Source: JANQPA01 sp964548175 (GTDB lineage Bacteria; Bacteroidota; Bacteroidia; Chitinophagales; Saprospiraceae). Taken from it: a DNA stretch of 64,000 bases. How positions within the stretch are numbered: position 1 is the first letter of the stretch; every line of letters starts with the position of its first letter. Positions 15,695 to 23,589 of the stretch are shown here, piece by piece. The translations under genes and the position numbers were made by a program. Location of the stretch: positions 115,446-179,445 of the forward strand of contig CAZJQS010000002.1 in the NCBI GenBank assembly GCA_964548175.1. The letters are read 5' to 3'. The notes beneath the pieces are model-generated. The model saw only the letters and a program-made list of their open reading frames with translations, was not told the origin of the DNA and searched no databases.

Positions 15695-16447
15695 ATGAGA
15701 TTATTGGACAACAAGGTAGCTATGGTTACCGGCGGAGGCTCGGGTATCGGAAGAAGTATTGCCATTCATTATGCCAAAGAAGGCGCCAGGGTGTGCGTTT
15801 CTGATATCGACGAACAAGGAGGGAAAGAAACCCTCGCTCAGATCACGAATGCAGGTGGCGAAGCTTTTTTTTACAAAGCTGACGTGGGCAATGCCGAACA
15901 ACAAAGACAAATGGTGGCCGCGACAGTGGAGCAATATGGAGCTTTACATATTGCCTGTAATAATGCAGGCATCGGCGGGCCTCGTACGCCAATAGCAGAG
16001 AGTCATGTTAAAGAATGGGAAGACACCATCCGCATCAATCTCCTGGGTGTTTTCTATGGCATGCGCTATCAAATTCCCGAAATGCTGAAAGCAGGAGGCG
16101 GCGTCATCATCAATATGTCGTCTATTTTAGGAACGGTAGGATTTGATAACGCCAGTGCTTATGTGACCGCCAAACACGGCATACTGGGTCTGACAAAAAA
16201 CGCCGCCCTGGAGTATTCCAGTAAGGGTATTCGCACCATCGCTGTAGGTCCCGGTTTTGTAAAAACACCTCTGCTGACCAATAACTTATCGGACGAGGAA
16301 TTGGGCATGATACAACAACTTCATCCCATTGGCAGGTTAGGAGAATCCAGCGAAATTGCGGAGCTGGTTCTTTGGCTGAGCTCCGAAAAGGCTTCTTTTA
16401 TCACCGGCGCATATATCCCGATCGACGGTGGCTACTTAGCCAAGTAA
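15695..16447 (+). CDS. Short-chain dehydrogenase/reductase
   Basis: 250 residues, classical SDR length. The NAD(P)-binding TGGGSGIG (12-19), NNAG (89-92) and the catalytic Ser143, Y156-x-x-x-K160 are all present, and the end reads ITGAYIPIDGGYLAK. An acidic residue after the second strand (VSDID) favours NAD over NADP. Substrate cannot be deduced. Only 21 bp separate its stop from atpD, with no terminator, so it may be the first gene of the N-ATPase transcript. Confidence 0.9.
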   Translation: MRLLDNKVAMVTGGGSGIGRSIAIHYAKEGARVCVSDIDEQGGKETLAQITNAGGEAFFYKADVGNAEQQRQMVAATVEQYGALHIACNNAGIGGPRTPIAESHVKEWEDTIRINLLGVFYGMRYQIPEMLKAGGGVIINMSSILGTVGFDNASAYVTAKHGILGLTKNAALEYSSKGIRTIAVGPGFVKTPLLTNNLSDEELGMIQQLHPIGRLGESSEIAELVLWLSSEKASFITGAYIPIDGGYLAK

Positions 16448-16468
16448 CCTCTAATAAAAACATCTGTT

Positions 16469-17878
16469 ATGAGTGAATATACTCAAGGGAAAGTGATGAA
16501 TGTCAGAGGAAGCGTAGTGGATGTCTTTTTTGAACGCCACCTGCCTTCGATTAACACCTTACTCCGCACCGGCGAGGAAGGACAGATCGTCTTGGAAGTG
16601 CACGCCCAGATCGATCTGCAAAGTGTGCGCTGTATTGCCCTGACACCTACGGAGGGTCTGGCACGAGGAACAATAGTAAACAACACAGGCCTTCCCTTAC
16701 AGGTGCCCGTGGGGGAGGCTACGCTTTCCAGAATGTTTGATGTATTTGGCCGGCCGATCGACAAGCAGCCTTTTGAATACAAGGGGGAAAAGCGATCCGT
16801 CCACCAGGAATCGCCGCCACTGAGTCGCCGTTCTACCCAGACGGAGATCTTTGAAACCGGCATTAAGATCATCGACGTATTGTCTCCTCTGGAAAAGGGG
16901 GGCAAGGCCGGATTGTTTGGAGGCGCCGGCGTCGGTAAGACGGTTCTGCTCACGGAAATGATCCACAACATGGTCGGCCGCCATGAAGGGGTAAGTATCT
17001 TTTGTGGAATAGGGGAGCGGTGCAGAGAAGGAGAAGAGTTGTATCGAGAGATGAAAGAAGCCGGCGTATTATCTGATATGGTGCTGATTTTCGGCCAGAT
17101 GAACCAGCTGCCCGGTAACCGGTTCCGCGTAGGCCATTCTGCGCTGACCATGGCGGAATATTTTAGGGATGAAGAACACAAAGATGTTTTACTGCTTATC
17201 GACAACATCTTTCGCTTTATCCAGGCTGGCATGGAGGTTTCCGGCCTTATGGGCCAAATGCCCTCCCGTCTGGGATATCAACCTACCATGAGTACGGAGC
17301 TCTCGAAAATAGAGGAACGCATCGCCAATACCGATACAGGCGCCATTACTTCGATACAAGCCGTTTATGTTCCGGCGGACGACCTGACCGACCCCGCCGC
17401 TGTGCATACCTTTTCCCACTTATCGGCTTCCATCGTGTTGTCGAGAAAAAGAGCAGGGGAAGGCTTCTATCCGGCTGTCGACCCTCTGGAGTCCAACTCC
17501 AAAATGGCGAGCACCAGCATAGTCGGCGAATGGCATTACCAACTGGCCCAGGAAGTGCGGAGCACTCTTGCTCAGTACGAAGAATTGAAAGACATTATAG
17601 CAATGCTGGGGTTGGAACAGCTTTCGCTCAAAGACCGCAAAGTGGTAAATCGAGCCCGGAGACTGGAGCGCTTCCTGACTCAGCCTTTTTTCACTACAGA
17701 ACAGTTCACTAATATAAAAGGAACGTCCGTAAGCCTGGAAGATGCGCTCGATGGCTGTCAGCGTATCCTTAAAGATGAGTACGCCGATTATCCGGAAAGC
17801 AGTTTGTATATGATCGGCAAAATTGAAGAAGCAGAAAAAAAAGCCAAAAAGGATGAAGCACCAGAACATGCATCTTAA
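16469..17878 (+). CDS. atpD: N-ATPase subunit beta (catalytic)
   Basis: 469 residues. Walker A GGAGVGKT at 151-158, catalytic Glu183 in GERCREGEELYREM, Walker B LLLIDNIFRF (Asp245). The GERCREGEEL form, instead of the GERTREGNDL of F-type beta chains, is characteristic of N-ATPases. The DELSEED lever is replaced by EQLSLKD at 383-389. A charged Lys/Glu tail ends the protein. As first ATPase gene in the order D-C-Q-R-B-E-F-A-G it fixes the operon type. The stop overlaps the atpC start by 11 bp. Confidence 0.95.
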   Translation: MSEYTQGKVMNVRGSVVDVFFERHLPSINTLLRTGEEGQIVLEVHAQIDLQSVRCIALTPTEGLARGTIVNNTGLPLQVPVGEATLSRMFDVFGRPIDKQPFEYKGEKRSVHQESPPLSRRSTQTEIFETGIKIIDVLSPLEKGGKAGLFGGAGVGKTVLLTEMIHNMVGRHEGVSIFCGIGERCREGEELYREMKEAGVLSDMVLIFGQMNQLPGNRFRVGHSALTMAEYFRDEEHKDVLLLIDNIFRFIQAGMEVSGLMGQMPSRLGYQPTMSTELSKIEERIANTDTGAITSIQAVYVPADDLTDPAAVHTFSHLSASIVLSRKRAGEGFYPAVDPLESNSKMASTSIVGEWHYQLAQEVRSTLAQYEELKDIIAMLGLEQLSLKDRKVVNRARRLERFLTQPFFTTEQFTNIKGTSVSLEDALDGCQRILKDEYADYPESSLYMIGKIEEAEKKAKKDEAPEHAS

Positions 17879-18257
17879 GATACTCCAGCCATTCGGCATT
17901 TTTCTTGATCGAAGGGATGTCAAGCGGATCATCGTCGAAACTTATAACGGGGCCTACGGCTTATTACCCAATCGTCTGGATGGTGTAGCAGCTATGGAAC
18001 CAGGGATCTTTACCTACGAAAGTGAGGAAGAAGGGCTGGTATATCTGGCAGTCGATCAGGGCATTTTAATCAAGAAGGACGAAGAAGTGCTCGTCTCCGT
18101 CCGAAACATCATCGGCAGCCGGCCTCTTGGTCAGTTGCATCAGGCGGTGAAGGAAGAATTCCTGAAGCTGGACGATGAAGAAAAAGACGTCCGTTCCGTA
18201 CTGGCTAAGCTAGAAATTGGTTTTATGCGACAGTTTCAAAAATTACAACATCCCTGA
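17868..18257 (+). CDS. atpC: N-ATPase subunit epsilon
   Basis: 129 residues from ATG 17868 (MHLKILQPFGIFLDRRDV). It is a beta-sandwich N domain with a short C-terminal helical part (EEKDVRSVLAKLEIGFMRQF). Epsilon joins the central stalk to the c ring and regulates hydrolysis. The ATG at 17853, five codons upstream, is also possible; starts before that only extend a lysine run inside atpD. In F-type operons of Bacteroidota atpC also follows atpD, but the genes that follow here are N-type. Confidence 0.9.
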   Translation: MHLKILQPFGIFLDRRDVKRIIVETYNGAYGLLPNRLDGVAAMEPGIFTYESEEEGLVYLAVDQGILIKKDEEVLVSVRNIIGSRPLGQLHQAVKEEFLKLDDEEKDVRSVLAKLEIGFMRQFQKLQHP

Positions 18258-18268
18258 ATGGAATCATT

Positions 18269-18580
18269 ATGGAACCATCAGATGAAAAAAATGATTTTCA
18301 GGAGCGCGTCAACAGCAAAGAAAGGCGAAAGCTACACGCTCAAAAGCACGACAAACAGAGCGTTCTTCAAGGCTTTAGCGTGTTTGGCATAATTGGTTGG
18401 TCTGTGGCCATCCCGACCGTCATCAGTATTTTTATCGGGCTTTGGCTTGATGAGCGTTATCCTGGCCAGCGCTCTTACACGCTGGCTTTTCTGATTGCAG
18501 GAATACTCCTCGGCTGCCTGAATGCATGGTACTGGGTGAGTCGGAAAATGAAAGAAATAGATGAAGACAAAATGATTTAA
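18269..18580 (+). CDS. atpQ: AtpQ, AtpI-like membrane protein of N-ATPase operons
   Basis: 103 residues: a charged N-terminal cytoplasmic part (about 1-38) followed by two hydrophobic helices (about 43-65 and 72-92) in the AtpI/ATPase_gene1 pattern, with GLWLDERYP between them. In N-ATPase operons this gene always sits between atpC and atpR. AtpI-like proteins are thought to help c-ring assembly or Mg2+ supply. It begins 11 bp after atpC and ends 3 bp before atpR. Confidence 0.85.
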   Translation: MEPSDEKNDFQERVNSKERRKLHAQKHDKQSVLQGFSVFGIIGWSVAIPTVISIFIGLWLDERYPGQRSYTLAFLIAGILLGCLNAWYWVSRKMKEIDEDKMI

Positions 18581-18583
18581 CGG

Positions 18584-18886
18584 ATGAATTTTCAGATGAA
18601 TGAGTGGATAGCTCTGCTGGGGCCGCTTTTGGGAGGCGTTTTTCTTGGACTGCTGTTTTTTGGAGGCCTCTGGCTGACCATAAAGTACGCTGTGAAAGCC
18701 CGGAATGCAGGTCCTTGGTTCGTATTGAGCATGCTTTTGAGAACAGCCCTCGTCTTAGCAGGGTTCTACCTGATCGCGCAAGGAGAATTTGCTGCTTTCC
18801 TGGCTTGTTTACTTGGATTCATCCTGAGCAGAATGATGGTGATCAAAAAAATCAGATCATTAAAAACAGTTACCCGGAATGATTAA
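18584..18886 (+). CDS. atpR: AtpR, small membrane protein of N-ATPase operons
   Basis: 100 residues with three hydrophobic helices (about 10-33, 42-63 and 66-84). The motifs FFGGLWLTIK, LLRTALVLAGFYL and LLGFILSRM fit AtpR, which occurs only in N-ATPase operons and carries conserved arginines in membrane helices (here R48 and R83 or nearby). These arginines have been proposed to pair with c-subunit carboxylates during assembly. Its end overlaps the atpB start by 8 bp. Confidence 0.85.
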   Translation: MNFQMNEWIALLGPLLGGVFLGLLFFGGLWLTIKYAVKARNAGPWFVLSMLLRTALVLAGFYLIAQGEFAAFLACLLGFILSRMMVIKKIRSLKTVTRND

Positions 18887-19619
18887 TCCTGATCAGCAAA
18901 TATTATGGGAATATGGTTTTTTTAAACTGAACAATACCATCCTAACCACCTGGGCGTTGATGCTGGTGCTGGTGGTTATTTCCTATTTTGTTACGAGGAA
19001 ACTATCTACCGGCATCAAAATCTCCTCCTGGCAAAGCGCCCTGGAGATGGTAGTAATTACCCTGCTCAGGCAAATTAAAGAAGTCGGCATTCCCGAGCCT
19101 AAAAAGTATCTGCCTTTTTTGGGAACACTGTTTCTATTTATAGCCCTCGCAGCCCTGGCAACCATACTGCCGCTATATGTACCGCCTACCAGTTCGTTGT
19201 CTACAACCGCGGCACTGGCCATTAGCGTTTTTGTAGCCGTGCCTGCTTTCGGCATCGCCAGATCTGGCCTGAAAGCGTATCTGAAAACTTATTTGCAGCC
19301 CACCATATTTATGCTGCCTTTTAATGTCATAAGCGAAATTTCCAGGACCATTGCTCTGGCCATTCGTTTGTTCGGCAATATGCTGAGCGGGGTGATCATC
19401 GTAAGCATCCTGGTTTCTATCGCGCCTTTTTTCTTTCCCGTAATATTGAATATCCTGGGCTTACTGACCGGCATGGTGCAGGCGTACATTTTTGGTATTC
19501 TGGCTACAGTATTTATCGCTGCAGCCATTCAGGGAGGGAAGAAGAAAAAAGAACAAAGGAACAAGAAGAAAGAAGAAAAAAAAGAAAAGGAACAACAAAA
19601 AACTAAAAAAAATGGATAG
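18879..19619 (+). CDS. atpB: N-ATPase subunit a with long charged C-terminal tail
   Basis: 246 residues. Five membrane helices; the essential arginine is R163 in LAIRLFGNMLSG, beside the ion half-channels. Subunit a passes ions to the c ring. After the last helix (ILATVFIAAAIQ) comes an unusual tail, residues 221-246, made almost entirely of Lys, Glu, Gln, Arg and Asn, encoded by a purine-only A-rich tract at about 19537-19613. The tail is likely cytoplasmic. The atpE start lies inside the end of this gene (8-bp overlap). Confidence 0.92.
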   Translation: MINPDQQILWEYGFFKLNNTILTTWALMLVLVVISYFVTRKLSTGIKISSWQSALEMVVITLLRQIKEVGIPEPKKYLPFLGTLFLFIALAALATILPLYVPPTSSLSTTAALAISVFVAVPAFGIARSGLKAYLKTYLQPTIFMLPFNVISEISRTIALAIRLFGNMLSGVIIVSILVSIAPFFFPVILNILGLLTGMVQAYIFGILATVFIAAAIQGGKKKKEQRNKKKEEKKEKEQQKTKKNG

Positions 19620-19881
19620 CACAACACTAATCGGCGTCGTATCGATCATCTCCGCCAGCTTTACCATGTTTCTTGGAACCATCGCACCTGCTCTGGCGGA
19701 AGGAAGAGCAGTAGCCACCGCATTAAATGCACTGGCACAGCAGCCGGATGCTTCCAGCAATATTACCCGGACCCTCTTTGTCGGTTTGGCCATGATCGAG
19801 TCCACCGCAATTTACTGTTTTGTGGTCGCTATGATCATCATTTTCGCAAATCCCTTTTGGAACCAAATAATCTCCGGATAA
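19612..19881 (+). CDS. atpE: N-ATPase subunit c (ring proteolipid)
   Basis: 89 residues, hairpin of two helices. ATG 19612 lies inside atpB. The ion site in helix 2 is E63-S64-T65-x-x-Y68, which matches the E-S-x-x-x-Y ligand set of Na+-binding rings such as Ilyobacter tartaricus. In helix 1 the position of the Na+ ligand Gln is E30 (ALAEGRA), so the site has two carboxylates. Such double-Glu sites are known in N-ATPases; the Burkholderia pseudomallei ring was reported to be proton specific, so coupling ion cannot be decided here. Confidence 0.93.
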   Translation: MDSTTLIGVVSIISASFTMFLGTIAPALAEGRAVATALNALAQQPDASSNITRTLFVGLAMIESTAIYCFVVAMIIIFANPFWNQIISG

Positions 19882-19882
19882 T

Positions 19883-20689
19883 ATGCTGATCGATTGGTTT
19901 ACTGTTATTGCTCAGGTGATCAACTTCCTGGTGCTGGTCTTGCTCCTAAGGCGATTCCTTTACAAACCGGTGCTTCAGGCTATTGAAAACCGGGAACAAA
20001 AAATAAAGGATCAACTGCAAGAGGCTGACGAGCACATGGAGGAAGCTAAGGAAGAAAAAAGCAGGTTCGAAAAGAAAAACAGGGAGCTGGAAAAAGATCG
20101 GGATAACATACTGGAGGAAGCCAGGGAAGAGGCTGAAAAACACAGAAAAGCCCTGCTGGAGGAAGCCAGAAAAGAAGCTAAAGCCTTGCAGGAACAACTG
20201 GAGGAGGAGTTGAAGGAAGAACGAAAAGAGTTGCAGCACGAACTCCAGCAACGAATAAAACAACAAGTGTTTGACATTTCTCAGAAAGCCTTGAAGGACC
20301 TGGCGTCAGAAAGCCTTGAAGAGAACATCATCCGGGTATTCGTTCAGCGGCTGGAATCATTGCCGGACAAGCAAAAAGAACAGCTGCAGAAGAGTTTAAA
20401 AGATCATGCCGGTAAATTGATGGTCAAAAGTGCTTTTACGTTGAGGGACAGCGATAAAGAACAGTTGGAACAAAAAGTAAAAACACTGATTCAGCAAAGT
20501 GTTCCGATGGAATTTGAAGTGGCGGAAGAAAAAATCGGAGGTATTGAAATCCACGCAGGAGGTTTTAAACTCAGCTGGAGTATTTCAGATTATCTCACCT
20601 CTTTTGAAAAAACACTGGACGAAGTGCTCAACAAGTCTGGATCTCCTAAATCTATACCAGAAAATGAAGTCACCGAACAACAATCATAA
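19883..20689 (+). CDS. atpF: N-ATPase subunit b with fused delta-like domain
   Basis: 268 residues, far longer than a normal b (about 160). One N-terminal membrane helix (about 8-26), a long Glu/Lys/Arg coiled coil (about 35-145) that acts as peripheral stalk, then a folded domain (about 150-255) resembling the delta/OSCP C-terminal half (SESLEENIIRVFVQRLESL; VEEKIGGIEIHAGGFKLSWS type). N-ATPase operons have no atpH, and this fusion takes its place. Starts 1 bp after atpE and overlaps atpA. Confidence 0.9.
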   Translation: MLIDWFTVIAQVINFLVLVLLLRRFLYKPVLQAIENREQKIKDQLQEADEHMEEAKEEKSRFEKKNRELEKDRDNILEEAREEAEKHRKALLEEARKEAKALQEQLEEELKEERKELQHELQQRIKQQVFDISQKALKDLASESLEENIIRVFVQRLESLPDKQKEQLQKSLKDHAGKLMVKSAFTLRDSDKEQLEQKVKTLIQQSVPMEFEVAEEKIGGIEIHAGGFKLSWSISDYLTSFEKTLDEVLNKSGSPKSIPENEVTEQQS

Positions 20690-22217
20690 ACTGTCGGATG
20701 CAGTCGAACAATTGTTCCGAAGTATGGCTGAGGTAAAGGACCGGCAGGAACCTCAATTGCAGTTGAAAGAGGTCGGAGTGGTGACCAATGTTGTAACGGG
20801 TATTGCTAAGGTCAAAGGATTGCCGGGAGCAGGTTATAATGAATTGTTGAGGTTTCCTGGCGGCCTTCATGGCATCGCCTTTAATCTGGAAGAAAAGGAG
20901 ATCGGCGTGATCCTGCTAGGTGATTACCAGCAACTACGTACCGGTGATGAGGTGGAAAGAACGGGCAGGGTGGTGGATGTTCCTGTTGGGGAAGCATTGC
21001 TAGGCAGAGTCATTCACCCTGTCGGTATGCCACTCGACGATAAAGGAGAACTCACAGCCAGAAAACGGTTGCCCATTAACCGGCCTGCCCCAGAGATACT
21101 GGACAGGGCGCCAGTGGACAGTCCGCTGCAAACGGGCATCAAGGTGATCGATGCATTGGTTCCGATTGGCCGGGGGCAGCGAGAACTTATTCTGGGTGAC
21201 CGCCAAACAGGTAAAACGGCTATCGCCGTGGATGCTATCCTCCATCAAAAGGACCAAAATGTTATTTGCATCTATTGCGGCATAGGCCAGAGAGCTTCCT
21301 CAGTCGCAAAAGTCATCGCCACCCTGGAAGAACATGACGCCCTTTCTTATACCATTGTAGTATTAACAGAAGGTGATGACCCGCCGGGACTGCTGTACAT
21401 CGCACCTTATGCTGCAACCAGCATCGCAGAGTATTTTATGGAAAAAGGAAGGGACGTCCTGATCATCTATGATGACCTGACCCACCACGCCTGGGCTTAT
21501 CGAGAACTATCGCTGCTTCTGCGGCGTCCACCTGGACGGGAAGCATTTCCCGGGGATATATTCTACGTGCATTCCAGATTGTTAGAAAGAGCAACTCATC
21601 TAATAGAAGACCTTGGCGGCGGGTCACTTACCGCACTACCCATAATCGAAACTCAGGCGCAGAACATTTCGGCCTACATCCCCACCAATCTCATTTCGAT
21701 AACGGATGGACAGATCTACCTGTCGCCCAACTTGTTTGAACTGGGTATACTACCGGCCGTAGACATCAGCAAATCGGTGTCCAGAGTAGGAGGGAAAGCT
21801 CAGCGACCCGTCTACCAGGAAGTATCGGGAGATCTCAAGCTGGCGTATTCTCAGTTTTCTGAATTGGAAACCTTTTCAAAATTCGGGGCTCACCTCGATG
21901 AACATACCCAAAAAGTGATCGCCCGCGGAAGACGCATCAGGGAATGCCTGAAACAACCCCAGTATCAGCCGGTTCCGCTGCTCGAACAGGTGGGGGTCTT
22001 ACTGTCGCTTACCCATCAGCTCTTCGATGAAGTTCCGCTCGATAAAGTGAAACACGCAGAACAGGCCGTCAGAAAGGAAATGCACAACCTTCCTGAAGAA
22101 TTGAAAGACCGACTGTATACTTCTAAAAAGTTTGAAGATGAAGAGAAAGAAAAAATTCTTGATCAGGCCGAAAAGGTTCTGAAAAGTTACCAAACCTTAA
22201 ATGAATCAGAGGAATAA
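20664..22217 (+). CDS. atpA: N-ATPase subunit alpha
   Basis: 517 residues from ATG 20664 (MKSPNNNHKL), which gives the short N-terminal helix expected; the frame is open further upstream inside atpF, but those residues are not alpha-like. Walker A GDRQTGKT at 178-185; the arginine-finger segment is SVSRVGGKAQ; THHAWAYRELSLLLRRPPGREAFPGD, with HHAW instead of the F-type form, again marks the N-type. Non-catalytic partner of beta in the hexamer. Confidence 0.94.
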   Translation: MKSPNNNHKLSDAVEQLFRSMAEVKDRQEPQLQLKEVGVVTNVVTGIAKVKGLPGAGYNELLRFPGGLHGIAFNLEEKEIGVILLGDYQQLRTGDEVERTGRVVDVPVGEALLGRVIHPVGMPLDDKGELTARKRLPINRPAPEILDRAPVDSPLQTGIKVIDALVPIGRGQRELILGDRQTGKTAIAVDAILHQKDQNVICIYCGIGQRASSVAKVIATLEEHDALSYTIVVLTEGDDPPGLLYIAPYAATSIAEYFMEKGRDVLIIYDDLTHHAWAYRELSLLLRRPPGREAFPGDIFYVHSRLLERATHLIEDLGGGSLTALPIIETQAQNISAYIPTNLISITDGQIYLSPNLFELGILPAVDISKSVSRVGGKAQRPVYQEVSGDLKLAYSQFSELETFSKFGAHLDEHTQKVIARGRRIRECLKQPQYQPVPLLEQVGVLLSLTHQLFDEVPLDKVKHAEQAVRKEMHNLPEELKDRLYTSKKFEDEEKEKILDQAEKVLKSYQTLNESEE

Positions 22218-22219
22218 TT

Positions 22220-23083
22220 ATGAGCAGCCATGTAGAAGAAATGCGAAAAAAGATCGATAGTACGCAAGACCTGAATTCTGTGGTCCACAGCATGAAAGCC
22301 CTGGCTGCTTCAAAAATCGGACAATACGAACATGCGGTCATGGCGCTGGAAAATTATTACCAGACAGTCGTACTTGGCCTGTCCGTTTGCTTAAAAGGCA
22401 TCGAACTCGATTTTTCCCAAAACCTTCTTTCCAAAATTAAAGATTCCGGAGTTGTGGTGGTATTTGGCACCGACCAGGGACTGGTGGGGCAGTTTAATGA
22501 AATATTGGCTCGTTTTTTTAAAGAAAAACGAACTATCCTTCCCGAAAACATTAAAATCATTGCAGTAGGTGAGCGTATCGAAATGGAATTATGGGAATTG
22601 GATGTTAACATACATAAACGCTACGCTACGCCCAATTCGGTCCAGGCCATTACCCCCTTGATCGGTCAATTATTAAGGGAGGCAGAGTCGGAATACTTCT
22701 ACATTTTTTATAATCGTCCCAAAGGCAAGACGGGTTACGAGCAGGCCCTGAAGAGAATACTGCCGCTGGATAAAGACTGGATAAGGGCCAGAAGGGAAAT
22801 GCAGTGGCCTACTGCTAAAAAACCTGAAGTTATGGGCGTCCAAAACCCAACGCTAAGCGCCCTGATCCGGGAGTATCTTTTCGTTAGCCTTTTCAAAACC
22901 TGTGCAGAGTCTCTGGCCGCAGAAAACGCCAGCCGACTGTCCGCCATGCAGCGGGCCGAAAAAAATATCGAAGAAAAACTGGAAGAACTACATATGACTT
23001 ACCACCAGGTGCGACAAAATACCATTGATGAAGAGCTGTTCGACATCATTTCAGGCTTTGAAGCGGTTAAAAAGGGAAAGTGA
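22220..23083 (+). CDS. atpG: N-ATPase subunit gamma
   Basis: 287 residues. The N-terminal helix (VEEMRKKIDSTQDLNSVVHSMKALAASKI) and the C-terminal helix (ENASRLSAMQRAEKNIEEKLEEL) form the coiled-coil rotor shaft inside the hexamer; the middle is a Rossmann-like domain. Sequence in the middle is divergent from F-type gamma, as usual for N-ATPases. Last gene of the operon, 2 bp after atpA; a weak AAGAAAAA/TTTTTCT stem lies at about 23091-23110 before the convergent gene. Confidence 0.9.
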   Translation: MSSHVEEMRKKIDSTQDLNSVVHSMKALAASKIGQYEHAVMALENYYQTVVLGLSVCLKGIELDFSQNLLSKIKDSGVVVVFGTDQGLVGQFNEILARFFKEKRTILPENIKIIAVGERIEMELWELDVNIHKRYATPNSVQAITPLIGQLLREAESEYFYIFYNRPKGKTGYEQALKRILPLDKDWIRARREMQWPTAKKPEVMGVQNPTLSALIREYLFVSLFKTCAESLAAENASRLSAMQRAEKNIEEKLEELHMTYHQVRQNTIDEELFDIISGFEAVKKGK

Positions 23084-23157
23084 TGTGTTGAAGAAAAATT
23101 TAGTTTTTCTCCAATATACCATTGGTTGCCAGCCCGATACGAGCGCCATGCTGATCA

Positions 23158-23583
23158 TTATAGATAAAACCTCCTCACCGGCGGCAATAACACCAATATC
23201 AACATAATCACCCCCAGGCTTCCGTAGATCAACTGCAAGGGTGGGGCAGGAGCATAGCCTACCATCAGGATCTGCACTCCAATCCAACTGATCAAAGCTA
23301 CACTGACTCCTAAAGCGCCATCCCATGCCCATTTTACAGGACGCCATAGGGCTGGTAAGACCATCAATGGGACTACTCCAAGGAGAAGCAGTAAAATGAT
23401 CCCCGGGACCAGATAATTGGAAAATGGTGTCCCGTCCAGTATGCTTAACGGCATTTGCAACATCCCTCCACTCGGTTCACTCACCAGGGAAAAGCCGCCA
23501 TATAAACCGCTTGCCGCCTGAAATAGCATCAATAGCATTAAAATGTAAACAGGAAAGGGCCTTTTCTTTTTTTCGTCCTTCAT
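23158..23583 (-). CDS. Four-helix membrane protein after ppsA
   Basis: 141 residues from ATG 23583. After a Lys/Arg-rich start there are four hydrophobic helices (about 13-31, 53-75, 84-103 and 108-130) with short loops. No known family recognised. It begins 6 bp after the ppsA stop on the same strand, so it is translated from the same transcript. It converges with atpG. Confidence 0.65.
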   Translation of the reverse strand: MKDEKKKRPFPVYILMLLMLFQAASGLYGGFSLVSEPSGGMLQMPLSILDGTPFSNYLVPGIILLLLLGVVPLMVLPALWRPVKWAWDGALGVSVALISWIGVQILMVGYAPAPPLQLIYGSLGVIMLILVLLPPVRRFYL

Positions 23584-23589
23584 AAACAA

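Noticed and set aside
16483..17232. Long minus-strand reading frame opposite atpD
   Set aside because: It is an antisense shadow: Ser/Arg/Pro-rich, no motif, and fully covered by a recognised gene.
20499..20663. Extended N terminus of atpA starting inside atpF
   Set aside because: The residues before 20664 are not alpha-like and only reflect an open frame in the overlapping atpF gene.
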